DNA of 40,975 bases from Auxenochlorella pyrenoidosa (GCA_001430745.1 KQ482063.1:2075081-2116055); one strand, 5' to 3'. Counted from the stretch's first letter, positions 30,524-40,971 are shown. Notes: generated by a model from the sequence alone, not told the origin. Translations and numbers: made by a program.

Positions 30524-33299
30524 ATGACGGAACTCACACAGGGCCTCACCAAGCGCCTCGCTTTCGAGGAGCTGCCTCCGGCACAAGCCGAGGGCCCCGA
30601 CCTGGAACAACTGATCCAGTCTCTGCGGCATCCTACCGTGCAAGGGTTCAACCAGTAAGCGGCAGGCGGAAGCGTGCAGCAGCAAGCGGGGAGGTTCGTC
30701 AGGCGGTGACAGACAGCAGCGCGCAGCTGCTGCACGGAGCAGCGGACGATATTCAGTGCAGCCAGAGTGGCGGGGCCCGTATCGCAGCGCGTGGGCTTCA
30801 ACTGCCCACCTTGCCGCTGTCACCGCCGCCCGCCACTTCACCCGGGCGCACTACACTCGCTGAGCTCTTTCACCCCCCTGCACGATGCAGTGCACTGGAG
30901 CTTCTGCAAGACGCATCGCATCAGCGGTTCGCCTCGGTGCAGGCGAGCGCAGTGGAGCAGGCCGACGCAGTGGGTGAAGCCGACCTGCGCCGCCTCAAGC
31001 GCCAGTTCTCCTCGCTCAAAAACACATTCCTCCACTATGAAGTGAAGAACGAGTTTCTGGCAGGCAAGCGATGTTGCAAAGTGTTTCTCCTTTTTGTAAT
31101 CGCCTTGACAGCATTCCCGCTTGTCACGTGCTTGCTGCACTGTCTGCTGCCTTGCTTGCCTCCCCAACCCACCCCTTGCTTGCATCTGCCCTGCAGAGCT
31201 GCTGGATGGGCGGCCGCACGGCGACGAGGGCGAGCTGCTGCAGCACTTTGAGGCAGAGGTGAACGACAGCGTGGCGCACCTGCGCCAGCTCAAGGCCGCC
31301 AACGAGGCCAGCCAGGCCGCAATCAGCGAGGCGGTCGCACAGATTGCAGCAGCACACGAGGCATTTGAGCGGCAGCGTGCTGCACTGGCGGGCGAGCTGT
31401 CGCGCCTGCAGGCAGAGGTGACAGCGCACGAGGCGGCAGCAGCAAGCCGTGCAGCAGCGCTGCCGCAGCTGCCAGAGGGTGAGTCTGGAGGAGTGGCACG
31501 CAAGGGCCCGCTTTGGGTTGCATCCTTTCCTTTGGTGCAAGACCTGTCGTCCACAGGCCTTGCCCCCGCCAGCGGTCACAAGTCCCCGTAGGGTGGCTGC
31601 TCACTCCGGCTTGCTCCGCCCTGCATGTCCCTTCTTCTCCTCCAGGTGCTGACGAGCGGGAGTGCCAGGAGGCGCTGGCAGCGGCCACCGCCGAGGCGCG
31701 CGAGCTGGAGGCGGCACTGGCTGCAGCGGAGGCGGAGGCGCAGGAGCTGGGGGCGGCCATTGCGGCGGAGCGCGAGGAGGCCGAGGCGCTGCGGGCGCAG
31801 CTGGGGGACCTGGAGGGCAGGACTGCGCAGCAGGTGGGGCCCTGGGCAGGGCTCAGGGCCAGCCGCAAAGCAAAGTGCAGGCAAACTGGCATCGCGTGAT
31901 GAGCAATGCCAGCTGCTGCACTGTCGCATGTCAGACTGCACTGTCACAGCCAGCCAACAGCTGTGCTGCGCTGGGCCTGGCTCTGCAGGGCGAGAAGGTG
32001 GAGGCCAACGCTCGCTTCCTGACCACCGCGGAGTGGTGAGATTCACAGCCCTTACTGCTGCCCACGAGCACCCGTGAAGCTAGCCGACCCTTCCAGCTGC
32101 CTGCCTGCCCGCCCTGCCTACTTGCCTGTGCTTTCAGGATGCCCTGCTTGCCTGTCCCTCCGCCCATGCTCCCCGTGCCACCCCCCACCCAACAGGTGCG
32201 ACGAGGCGGCCTCCACCATCACCCTGCTGGGGGGCATCTCGCTGCTGCACGCCTCCCCAGATGCGCTGCACCTGAAGCTGGTCACCGCGTACCCAACCGG
32301 CGCTGTGCGGCCCGGCAAGGGTGGCGCTGGGGACGGGTGGTGCGACCCCGGCCCCTGTGCTGCCGCCGACCACGAGCTGTCGGTGCACCTGCAGCCCGGC
32401 GGGAGTGCAGGTGGGTGCTGGTGGGGACGGCAGGACTGCGTGGGTTGCAAGCCGGCCAGGCTGGGGGCTGGAGGGAACACCACGTCTTGCCCGGCGCTGG
32501 CGCCTGCATGAGCCAGGGCTGAGCGTCGCACCCCCTGAAGGCGCACGGGGCAACAGGCCCGATGGGTTGTTTCCCCTCCCCGGCTGCAGTGGCGGGCGCC
32601 CAGCTGACCCCCGCCGACGTGGAGGTGGCAGACCTGGCCGAGGCGGCGCGGGAGGGGCGCCGGCCGGTCGACTGGCTGGTGCGGGAGGTGCAGGCGCGGC
32701 TGGGGGCCTGGCTGCACAGGTGACTGGCGGGTCCTGGGGGCGGCGCATGCCAGGGGTTCAGATGGCTGGGGGACAGGTGGGATGAGGGCCAGTTGGTGCA
32801 TCAAGCTCCACGCTTGCACTCGTGTCGCTTGCGCATTATGTGCCAGTTGCCTGGCCCTTTGCCTGCGTGCAGGCGTGCCCTGGTTGATGAGGTGCGCTCG
32901 CAGCTGGAGGTGGCGGGGGAGGCTGCCGATGGCGCCAGCGTGCGCGCCCGCCTCGATGGAGGGGTGGAGGCGGAGCTGAGGCTGGCGGCATGCTGGCCGG
33001 CAAGCTTTGATGTTGTGGAGGTGAGACGCATTGGGGCAGGGACCGGGCATGGGACGGGGAGCAGGCAGGGCTCGTGCACCGGCCCTGGCATGGACGCCCC
33101 CCATGTATTGCAGCGCCCTCGGCCCTTTCCATTCCAAGGCCCCTTCCACCCGAAAGAATCTCTCTTGCCCCTCTCCTGGCAGGTGGTGGAAGTGACAGGG
33201 GCAGCAGACGCCACGAAAGCAGCCAAATCCCAGCAGCTTCGCTTGGAGGGGCGCAGCCTGCTGCAAGGCCTGGAGGCTGTAGGAAGGGAGCTTGCATGA
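30524..33299 (+). CDS. Coiled-coil protein, possible KNL1-complex (Sos7/Zwint-like) factor
   Basis: Nine exons: 30524-30654, 30891-31063, 31197-31478, 31646-31833, 31989-32035, 32196-32410, 32590-32719, 32873-33020 and 33183-33299 (476 residues). A short N-terminus is followed by a long coiled coil from about residue 70 to 265, with Ala/Glu heptads such as EALAAATAEARELEAALAAA. After it come a globular part with CDEAASTITLLGGISLLHAS and a C-terminal stretch with DWLVREVQARLGAWLHR and VEAELRLAACWPASFDVVE. The sequence LKRQFSSLKNTFLHYEVKNE then FLAELLDG near 81-108 recalls, from memory, the conserved segment of Sos7-type kinetochore proteins, and a coiled coil followed by an RWD-like globular end is typical of the KNL1 complex. 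That assignment is a guess; coiled coil and gene model are solid. The intron at 31064 begins GCAAGC. Confidence 0.72.
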
Positions 33300-33435
33300 A
33301 TCCTGGCCAAACGTTGCTAACTTTTGACGGCCCAAAAGTGCTGCCCTTTCGGCATTTTCTACACTTTTAGGGAAAGCAACACAGCGTGTGCTTGCACACA
33401 AGGCAACTCCCATGTTGCAGGGATGCCCAGCTGTC

Positions 33436-33440
33436 TTACA
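33436..33440 (-). promoter_or_regulatory. TGTAA polyadenylation signal (minus strand)
   Basis: TTACA on the plus strand is TGTAA on the minus strand, 109 bases beyond the stop codon of the minus-strand repeat protein ending at 33550. It is the only such pentamer noticed in the convergent gap. Confidence 0.5.
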
Positions 33441-33549
33441 TGTTTTGTACATAGTCCCAGTGCAGGTGTGGAAAGGAGTGCCTGCCCCTGCTAAGCGTGC
33501 CGCACCCGCAGGACCCTGCCACGACTGCACTGGAGTCGCGGACGTGCCC

Positions 33550-34746
33550 TCACATGGGCGTGTGGCCGGTGGGGTGTGTCGCAGCGCCAGTTCCGTGGGT
33601 GGCGCGGTGCTCGGCTGTGCCAGGCATGGAACTCTTCACATTCTCCCAAGCCTGGCAAGGGGGAAAATGAAGCAGCGGCCGGCTCAGGCCCGCGGGGTAT
33701 CTTGGTGCTGCTTGAGCCAGTGTTACGAGGAAGGATGGCATGCTTGTGGATTTCAAGCACGCAGCTTGATGTGTCAGGCATCCACGTGGGGGTAAAGTTT
33801 GCACTTGCCTGGTCAACTGCAGCGCCCACCGCGGTCTTGTGACCTCGAACCTCGCCAGTCGCGGCATCTGGACGTGGAGTGGCCAGGGCACAGGGTGTGG
33901 CACATCAATGCAGGCAGCAAGCAGGGCAGCAGACCGCCGACAGCAAGCTTGTTCGGCCTTAAGGCGAGCAAGTAAGCATGGCAATCTGGACTTGTGTTTG
34001 GAACCAGTGCACCGCACCCTGGGCTGAATGGGTGATGCTTGCGTGGGTTGTAGCTGGCCTGCCAGCGGGGGTGACGGCGCCGACGCCGCCGGCGGTCACC
34101 CTGTGCTCCTCTGTCCTGGGCATCGCGCTCTTGAAGTTCTCCCAGTTCTTCCAGGGGTGAAAGACCAAAGTTGGAGGGTTTCAGATTTGTGACACTCGCA
34201 TCAAGGCCCTGGGCTCTGCTCGGGGCTGGCCAGGCCAGCGGCGCAGCCAGCTAGAGGCGCTGATGCTCACCTGGTCAGCTGCAGCCCGCACGGCGGTCTT
34301 GTGGGTGCGCACCTCGCCAGTGACAGCATCTGAGGGCTTGCAGTGTGGAGACAACATTATTAGCTACCCAGGTACCTGCATGCAGGCTCTCCCGCCCAGC
34401 AACTGCAGCCATGCTGTGGTTGCCGAAGCCAGGCCACGCTTTGGCGTGTCCTTCAGCAGGCCAGGAGCTCACTGCGGGTGGCATGCACGTCGTTGGTGCG
34501 CGCGGTCGCTGAGGGGGCGGGCTCCCCTGTGGCCCCAGTTTCACTGTGCACGGCATGCATGCCTGCAGCAGGCAACCAAGACGCATTGGTATTGAGTGCC
34601 ACACAATGCATCGGCAGTAACGCAGCAACGCGGCTGCGGGGCCAGCCTGCTGGTGCCTGCCCGTCTCCTCAACCGCCACCGGCTGAGCCTGGCCCGCCAG
34701 TCTTCCATAGCCGTCTAGCAGCCCCTCGCTCAATAATGTCAAGCAT
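33550..34746 (-). CDS. Small hydrophilic two-repeat protein from duplicated exon pair
   Basis: Six exons: 34680-34746, 34473-34526, 34271-34329, 34063-34147, 33809-33867 and 33550-33651 (141 residues, no cysteine). The N-terminus MLDIIERGAARRLWKT could be an amphipathic targeting helix. Exon 3 encodes AVTGEVRTHKTAVRAAADQ and exon 4 NWENFKSAMPRTEEHRVTAG. Exons 5 and 6 repeat the same two units as AATGEVRGHKTAVGAAVDQ and AWENVKSSMPGTAEHRATHG. Exon phases are identical in both copies (phase 1 in, phase 0 between). The protein is Ala/Thr/His-rich and highly soluble, like LEA-type stress proteins, but I recognise no named family. Introns after exons 4 and 5 start GCAGGC and GCAAGT. Exon 1 may end at 34674 instead. 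A TGTAA lies downstream at 33436. Confidence 0.68.
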
Positions 34747-35565
34747 GCCGCAGCCTTGTTGCGCTCCTGCAGCTCAGCGATCATGCATGCCTGTGGGTGT
34801 GCGCTCCATCTGTTTCGGGGCACGCGGCAGACTAACTGTTGTGCAGTCGAGAGCTGAAAGTGGCCCTAGGTTGGTAGGCAGCACAGAACAACGCCTTGCA
34901 ATTTGTCATCAGCACACCCACCACGCCTGTCGACCTGCTATGCCTGTCGACAATCCCTTCCTCTGTGGGAATTCCCTGCGTCTTCTGTTGGCAGAGCATG
35001 TTCTGCGTTCGCATGCCTGTAGCTCGGCCTGTGCACGGGCAAAGCAAGTGGGCCCAGGCAATTTGGTTCTCAGGTGCTACCTCACAGGCAGGTGTCACAG
35101 GCACACGTGTTCTGCGGGCCCACAGCAACAGCTCTGATGTTTACGCCTCAGTATTCTCCTTGCCATCTGGGTTTAGTGGTTCTTGCAGACAATCAACTCT
35201 ACAGAAAGGAGGAGGGAGAAGGGACAGTGCAGGTGCAATGGAAAACCAGTGCATCAGCAGTGTACACTCCTGGGACTGTGACGAAGCAATCAAGAGGAAT
35301 CGAGAAAAAGCTGGTGCCAAGGGGAGGTCTGTTCTAAACAAGTTTGTCCTAAACACAAGTCGTTGCATCAAAATTCAGTACAAGTGGGCGTGCGCGCCGG
35401 GTTTCGAAGACGAAGACGAGGCTGCAATGGGGTAAGAACTACTGGTTGCGTTCGTTGGAGTGGGGCAAGAGCTACATGGAAGGTAGTAAGGAAGTTCTGG
35501 CCCCCAAATATAGGGCCGACATTCATTCACAGGACATCACGCCGCCGGACGCGGCGCAGGCGGCA
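34747..35565. other. Gene-free spacer with lower GC content
   Basis: The stretch lies upstream of the two-repeat gene and downstream of the gene at 35566. Between about 34890 and 35440 base composition is clearly nearer to equal than in the rest of the window. One 179-codon plus-strand frame (34896-35435) crosses it, with no motif and no codon bias like the neighbours. It may be spacer or an old insertion. No terminal repeats were seen. Confidence 0.4.
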
Positions 35566-37339
35566 TCAGGGCACGGCGACGTGGTGCTGGGCGGGGTGCC
35601 CGCACAGGCCAGCCCACTTTGAGGGCGCCTGGTGCTGGCAGCTGCAGTCCACGCGTCTGAGCTGCGACTGCAGGCGCACCGACGCGCAAGCGCAGGCTGG
35701 CAGGCAGCAAGGGCCGGCACGCCCAGTGGTGCACATCTGCTGCCTTTGCCGCTGGTCAAGCTGCTCCTGGGAGGGCGGCGGCAGGGGCGCCCCCAGAGCA
35801 AGCGTGCCAGGCTTGGGCGGGAAGCCACGCGTCAGCAGGCTGGCTGATGGCTGTGGCAGGGGGCAGCACTCTGGCGAGCGCGGGCTGCCCTGCGCTGCCA
35901 GCTGGCGCAGCACCCCGCCAAAACTGTCGCTGCTGCTGGCCACAGACAGGCTGCCGCTGCTCCCTGCGGGGCTGAGCAGCGGCACATCCAGGCATCGAGG
36001 CACGCGCCGCAGGCCGCTGCCACTGGGCTGCATGCTCTGCACTTGCCTGCCGCTACCACCGCGAGGGAGGCTGCCCAGTATTGGCGCGGCAGCAGCTGCG
36101 AGCTGCTTGGCTGCCGCCAGGGCTGCAGCAACAGGCGTCTGCAGCGCTGGTGCTGGTGCAGGGAGGTCTGGCTGCCGCTGCATCAGCGACAGCGGCGCTG
36201 GAGCCTGCTGCTGGTAGGCCATGGCGGTGGCGCGCGCTGTGGCGGCCGCCGCTGCTGCAGCCGCTGCTAAACCGGCAGCGGACCGGTCGCAGCGGGGTGG
36301 GGCTGGCCGCAGGGCCACAACCTTTGCGCCCATGAAGCGGATGGAGCTGTCCTCTGCCCCCTCCACCCCCGTCATTGCCGCCGGCACATACAACGCCAGC
36401 GGCGGAGCTCGGCGGCGCCGCAGCAGCGCTGCCGCACTGTAGTTGCACTCTGCGAATGGCCGCCAGAGCTCGCTGGCATTCCTGCATAGGTGGCCACGTG
36501 GGTAGACAATCCACATTCAACAGGTGGATCAATTGCGGGCTGGTGCGGCAGGCTAGCCCCCTGTCCAGGGCGCTGGCGAAGCATGCAGCTCCCGTCGGAG
36601 CATGCCAGCTGACCCTGGCATGTGCATACAAGGTTAAAAAACCCAGCAGCATCTGGATTGCCAGCATCAGCAGCTGCAGCTCGTGCCCGCACTGTTCCCC
36701 CCCTCCCCGTCAACCCCGCCGCACCTCTGCGGGTGGCTCTGCAGGTACTTCAGCTGCTTGAAGCGGAGGTGAAAGTACACGGTGGGGGTCTGGATGCCTG
36801 CGGGCCACCACTCCTTCCACTCCGAGCTGCTGTTTGCGGAGCTGCAAGAGAGGAGAGATGGCAGGGTGCACCGGGAGGGTCGGCATGCAGCGGGCACGCT
36901 GGAGACGGTGCGGTTGATTGGCGGTATCGGCTGGGGATGGTGAGAACAGAAGGCACGGAGGCCAGGGCAACCTTGTTGCAGGCTCCCTGCCTCATGAACA
37001 AGCAAGACACAGTGCAGGCTGTGCATCTGCACTCGTGGGGCCCCAGGGTGGTGCCGCCTATCGGGCCGGCACCCTGGCTGCCCGCTGGCGCTGGCGAGGG
37101 AGGGCATGCTGCAGCCTTGCAATCGCGGCACCCGCCCTCCCCTGTTCTCACCGGATGAGAGCGGCCTTGCAGAATGTGAGAGGCTGGGAACAACAGTCCA
37201 GGCAGTGCAGACAGGAGGCACGCTCCCGCCGGCCGTCGCTGCTGCTACTGGCCGCATGCAAGCTCGCCCCCGAGCTCTGCATGCTTGCTGAAGAGCTGTC
37301 AGGGGTTTGGCGCTGGCGCTTTGTACGCTGTTCGACCAT
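35566..37339 (-). CDS. Unrecognised protein with Cys cluster and low-complexity tail
   Basis: A three-exon model: 37152-37339, 36725-36841 and 35566-36481 (406 residues). The first exon is basic and Ser-rich, then has Cys at 43, 46, 49, 50 and 57 (CLHCLDCCSQPLTFC), which could bind zinc. Exon 2 and the start of exon 3 form the best-ordered part: SEWKEWWPAGIQTPTVYFHL, RFKQLKYLQSHPQRNASELW, RPFAECNYSAAALLRRRRAP. The remaining 250 residues are Ala/Pro/Ser/Gln-rich, suggesting a disordered nuclear-type tail; stretches include AAGLAAAAAAAAATARATA and SQEQLDQRQRQQ. Splice phases fit (phase 2 at both joints). The 3' part of exon 3 after about 35750 is less convincing and may contain an unmodelled intron. 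I do not recognise the family. Confidence 0.55.
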
Positions 37340-37728
37340 GAGCTTTCAGATACTAGCAGGTCATACTGGAGAACCTTGAGCACAGGCTCCGATGAAGAAC
37401 GGCTGATGTCGGAAGGCAGGAACAACGGGAAGCGCTGAGTGGGGCGCGACCAGGTACTGCCTGGTCGCGCGGGGAACGTCCTGACACGCGGCATTGTGTC
37501 TTCCACTGACTCGGACAGCCTTCTCTGGCAGGTCTAAACGCAATAAAAAGCTTCAGAAAGCAAATTGAGCAGCGAACCCTGTGCGACGAGAGCACACCCG
37601 CCCCAAACCCAGGCGGTGCCGTCCGGCAGCAGCTTCTTGGCGCCGCGTACCCAGCTGGGCGTGTGGCTTGCAACCAGATGCAGGCAGTGCCAGCACAATG
37701 GCAGGTGCAAAACTCTTGGCTGGAGAGA
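37340..37728. other. Intergenic between two minus-strand genes
   Basis: These 389 bases hold the promoter of the Cys-cluster gene and the 3' UTR of the tRNA-binding protein gene. An upstream frame starting near 37506 on the minus strand overlaps the first exon in a different frame and is not supported. No TGTAA was found. Confidence 0.4.
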
Positions 37729-39631
37729 TCAGTGAATGCCTGCACCATCGGGCATGTCTGCTGCCACTGTGAGCGGCCCGCAGCTGGTCACTAGCGGCGT
37801 GCCCCGGTACTGGGGCTTGCCCGCCGCCACCGCCAGGCCGCTCACAATCTCCTTCCTGCGGGGGATGGGGCGGAAGCTGGCCACTTAATTGAGCATTCGT
37901 TTTGACTAACCAGCGCTTGAAGGGAAGACTGGAGGCCTGACCCCAATGCAAGACCCGGGCAGGCGGGCCCGCCCCAAGGACCTGCCAGGCAGCTGTGGCA
38001 CCAGCCAGGGGGCGATGCCGCGCCGCGCCCCGTCTGCCCCGCAGCAAGGTGGACAGGCAAACGCCTGCTTGATGCAGCCCACCAGCCCACTAGTCACATG
38101 CAGAAGGCGAAAGTGCTCGCCCGCGGAGGGGGGGCCCCGGGGCCACAGCTGCTTCCCCTGCTGAACAACAAGCCGGGGCCAGCCCCACGCTGCCCAGCGA
38201 CAGGCGCTGACTCGAGGCCGGGGCTCGCACCCGCCAGGCACCTCCCCAGAGGCCACCGCTGAGACCCGCACAACGGGCCTGGGCCCACTGGACGCCCCAG
38301 GGAGCAGCAAAGGGGGGCAGCCACCAGCCTCACCAGAACTTGGACTTGCACTCCTTGGGGAAGTCGGTGCCGGGGGCGCCGCCCTCCAGGTGGATGGCGT
38401 CGCCGGGGGAGCAGCCCTCTGGCAGCGACAGCACGCGCACCAGCACGTCGCCACCCTCCTGCAAAGGGGGGGGGGTGGGCCAGGGGGACGACGGCGCTGT
38501 CCATCGGCAGTGTCCTTTGCGGGCGTGCAGCGCTGTCCAGACCAGCACTGGCTAGCAGCCTGCATTCGGCCGAAGAGGCTCCCATTGCCTAGCATGAGCG
38601 CGAGCCCGCAGAGCCACGCCCTGCCGCTCGTCCATGCGACAGTGTGGCAGCCCCTGCCCCCCGCCCCCTCACAGGCGTGTGGTCTGCCGCCAGGATCATC
38701 GCCTCGCTCAGCTCCCCCGCCAGCTTGGCGGGCTTGAGGTTGAGCACCACTGCCACCAGGCGGCCGCCCAGCTCCTCCCGGCTGATGTGCTGCCGCAGGC
38801 CTGCCACCACCTGCACGGGGGGGAGGGGAGCAGGGTGGCTGCAGTGCATCAGGGGAGGCGCGCATCAGGAGTCCTGAGGGGGATTGGAAGGGCGCAGCAG
38901 CATACTTGAATGAGGAGGACTATGCCACTACGCCCCAGACTGGATGGTGGGCAGGAATGGGCTACCCCTTCCCAAGCACACAGGGCATCGCCATGTGAGG
39001 CTGCCCGAAGGCCTCAGCCAAGAATGGCCTGCAGGTGCAGCGCTCCTTGCCTGCCGCTCTTGACCACCCCCGATGTCGATCTTGCAGAGCCAGAGCTTCT
39101 CGCTGCCGCTGGGGTGGTCGCTCACTGATGTCACGCGTGCCACCTGCCATGCAGGGGCGGGCAACAAGCAGCAGTGGGGAGGCAGGGTGACGGCATGTCG
39201 TGCTGCTGCCAGCATCTGCACTGCATGCAGTATCAGGTCAACTTGATGCTGACTGGCCCGGCAGTGTGCAGCTGCGCGAGAGCCACAAGGCCGCGCAGGC
39301 GCGCAGGCAGGCCGCAGCGCACCACAAGCTGAGCCTTTGCAAAGGCATCCTCCTCTGCTGCAGGCGCAGCAGCTGCCGCTGGCTTGGCCGCCTTTGTCTT
39401 CTCCTTCTTGGCCTGCTTGGGCGCAGCTGCTGCAGCAGGCTGGGCTGCAAGAGTTGCAGGCTTGGGGGCCGCTGCAGGACGCGACGCCGCGGCCGGCGCC
39501 GCCACAGCCGAGGTTGGTGCTGGTGCGGCGGCAGATGCAGCCGCGCCCAGCAGCTTGCCAGACTTTAGAGCCTCCACCAGAGCATCAATGCGCGCTATGG
39601 CCTCAGCCAACTTGCTGCAGGGTGCCGCCAT
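37729..39631 (-). CDS. EMAPII/Arc1p-type tRNA-binding protein (AIMP1-like)
   Basis: The product is an aminoacyl-tRNA-synthetase cofactor whose OB-fold binds tRNA and delivers it to partner synthetases in the cytosol. Five exons: 39323-39631, 39051-39143, 38673-38810, 38334-38458 and 37729-37855 (263 residues). Residues 1-100 are a short helix (SKLAEAIARIDALVEALKSG) and an Ala/Pro/Lys-rich linker with KQAKKEKTKAAKP. The C-terminal domain follows: VARVTSVSDHPSGSEKLWLC, KIDIGGGQERQVVAGLRQHI, GRLVAVVLNLKPAKLAGELS, EAMILAADHT, VRVLSLPEGCSPGDAIHLEG, PKECKSKFWKEIVSGL, then GKPQYRGTPLVTSCGPLTVA. This is the full EMAPII/p43 C-terminal module. There is no synthetase catalytic core, so it is not the MetRS itself. 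The intron at 38811-39050 begins GCAAGG, and only that GC donor gives the QERQVVAGL junction. Confidence 0.9.
38466..38476 (+). repeat. G11 homopolymer (sense-strand C-run) at a 3' splice site
   Basis: Eleven G on the plus strand. On the sense strand of the tRNA-binding protein gene it is a C-run directly before the TTTGCAG acceptor of exon 4. Confidence 0.8.
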
Positions 39632-40073
39632 GCTGCTTGTATGCAAAGTGCCGATCCAAATGATTGCTTGTCTGATGAAGCGCGACGACCGAGCACAGTG
39701 GCTTGAATGGAGGGCCCCGAAAGCGAAGGCATGCCGCGGCAGGGTGAGCTGGCAAAACTTTTGCAGCGCTGCACCCGATGGCCGCAATCCCCGAAGCCCG
39801 TTTGTTCCCGGATCGCCCTCCAACAGCCTGCAAGACCTCTGTTCGCACCTCACTCGACTTGAACTGCCGCACCCCGCTCCGCTAGCCAAGCAAAGGCACG
39901 AAACAGGGTGCGTACTGGCACACTCCAAGATGGCTTGTAGCGAGCAGCTGCCCTGCAGGGCCGCCAAGCCGCGAGATCACATCGCCGCTGCCGCCGCCCA
40001 CCGTTAGTGGCGGCCGGCAACCCGCCTCTTGCTACCTTTTCCCTTGACCCCAGTGCAGCTTCCCCTCGTCACC
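39632..40073. promoter_or_regulatory. Divergent intergenic region, tRNA-binding protein and RFC3
   Basis: These 442 bases separate the two start codons and should hold both promoters. A plus-strand frame crosses most of it without motif. The RFC3 start at 40074 has a strong ACCATGG context. Confidence 0.5.
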
Positions 40074-40877
40074 ATGGTGGCCCCCACTGCCGAGGTGCCC
40101 TGGTCGGAGAAGTACCGCCCTCGCTCGCTGGACGAGGTCGCGGCGTGAGTTGGGAGCGCTGCGTCCTGTCAGCGGGCCCTCCCGAGCTTGCCTGGGCTCA
40201 ATGCTGCCTGCCCTTTGCGAAAGTTTTGCTGACGGATCCGACTGGTTCATTGCCCTTGTTGCAGGCACGGCGACATCATCGACACAAGTGCGGATGGGCA
40301 GGGACGTGGGCAGCCTGTCTTGCTGGCCCCTTTGGCCTGCCTGCAAGCTGTCTGGCTGGTGGCTGCGCGCCTGCACGCACGCAGCTGTCCTTGTTGCTGG
40401 TCCCAGCCCTCAACTCCCCGACGTGCAGTCAAGAAGCTGTTGCACGAGAACCAGCTGCCGCACCTGCTGTTCTACGGCCCGCCCGGCACGGGCAAGACGT
40501 CCACCATCCTGGCCATTGCCCGCCAGATCTACGGGCCCAGCGTGGGCAACATGACGCTGGAGCTGAACGCGTCAGGTGGGTGTGTGCGGGTGTGTGGGCG
40601 GGGAAGAGGGGGAGCATGCAGGTGCCTGGAGGCCAGGGGCCCAGCGTGCTTCGGCCTGCTGCCTTCACCTCCCCGCTGCCTCCCCCGCCCATCCGCCCCC
40701 GCCCCCCCCCCCCCCCCCCCCCTTCCCTCGGCCCAGACGACCGCGGCATTGCGGTGGTGCGCAACGAAATCCAGGACTTTGCCTCCACCCGCACCATCTT
40801 TGCCTCCAAGTTCAAGCTCATCATCCTGGACGAGTGCGACGCAATGACGCGCGACGCGCAGGCGGCGCTGCGCCGAG
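40074..40877 (+). CDS. RFC3: Replication factor C subunit 3 (5' part)
   Basis: The product is a small subunit of the RFC clamp loader, an AAA+ ATPase that loads PCNA at primer ends in the nucleus. Four exons are visible: 40074-40144, 40265-40287 (23 bases), 40429-40575 and 40737-40877. The gene continues past the right edge, after a G-run. Motifs: [20 protein letters not shown] at the start, [20 protein letters not shown] with the Walker [21 protein letters not shown], then [20 protein letters not shown] and [13 protein letters not shown]. The last exon ends in phase 1, fitting a following RRVIEK. The spelling [15 protein letters not shown] points to the Rfc3 (human RFC5) branch. The Walker B box reads DECD instead of the usual DEAD; the catalytic Asp-Glu pair is kept. 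Confidence 0.93.
40702..40722 (+). repeat. C21 homopolymer before a 3' splice site
   Basis: Twenty-one consecutive C in the third RFC3 intron, ending about 12 bases before the CCCAG acceptor, so it serves as the polypyrimidine tract. Confidence 0.85.
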
Positions 40878-40956
40878 GTGCGAGGCGGCCCGCCTGCCGG
40901 GGGACCAACGGCACACCCGACAGGCTAGCGGGGGTCTGGATGTAGGCAGGAGGTTA

Positions 40957-40971
40957 GGGGGGGGGGGGGGG
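40957..40971 (+). repeat. G15 run next to an ambiguous base at the window edge
   Basis: Fifteen G followed by N at 40972 and three more G. It lies in the intron after RFC3 exon 4. The N suggests that sequencing or assembly failed in the homopolymer. Confidence 0.85.

Noticed and set aside
32118..33530. 470-codon minus-strand frame
   Set aside because: Antisense to exons 6-9 of the coiled-coil gene, whose phases all fit; no domain recognised.
34896..35435. 179-codon plus-strand frame as a gene
   Set aside because: No motif, no codon bias like the neighbours and no splice partners; kept only as a compositional oddity.
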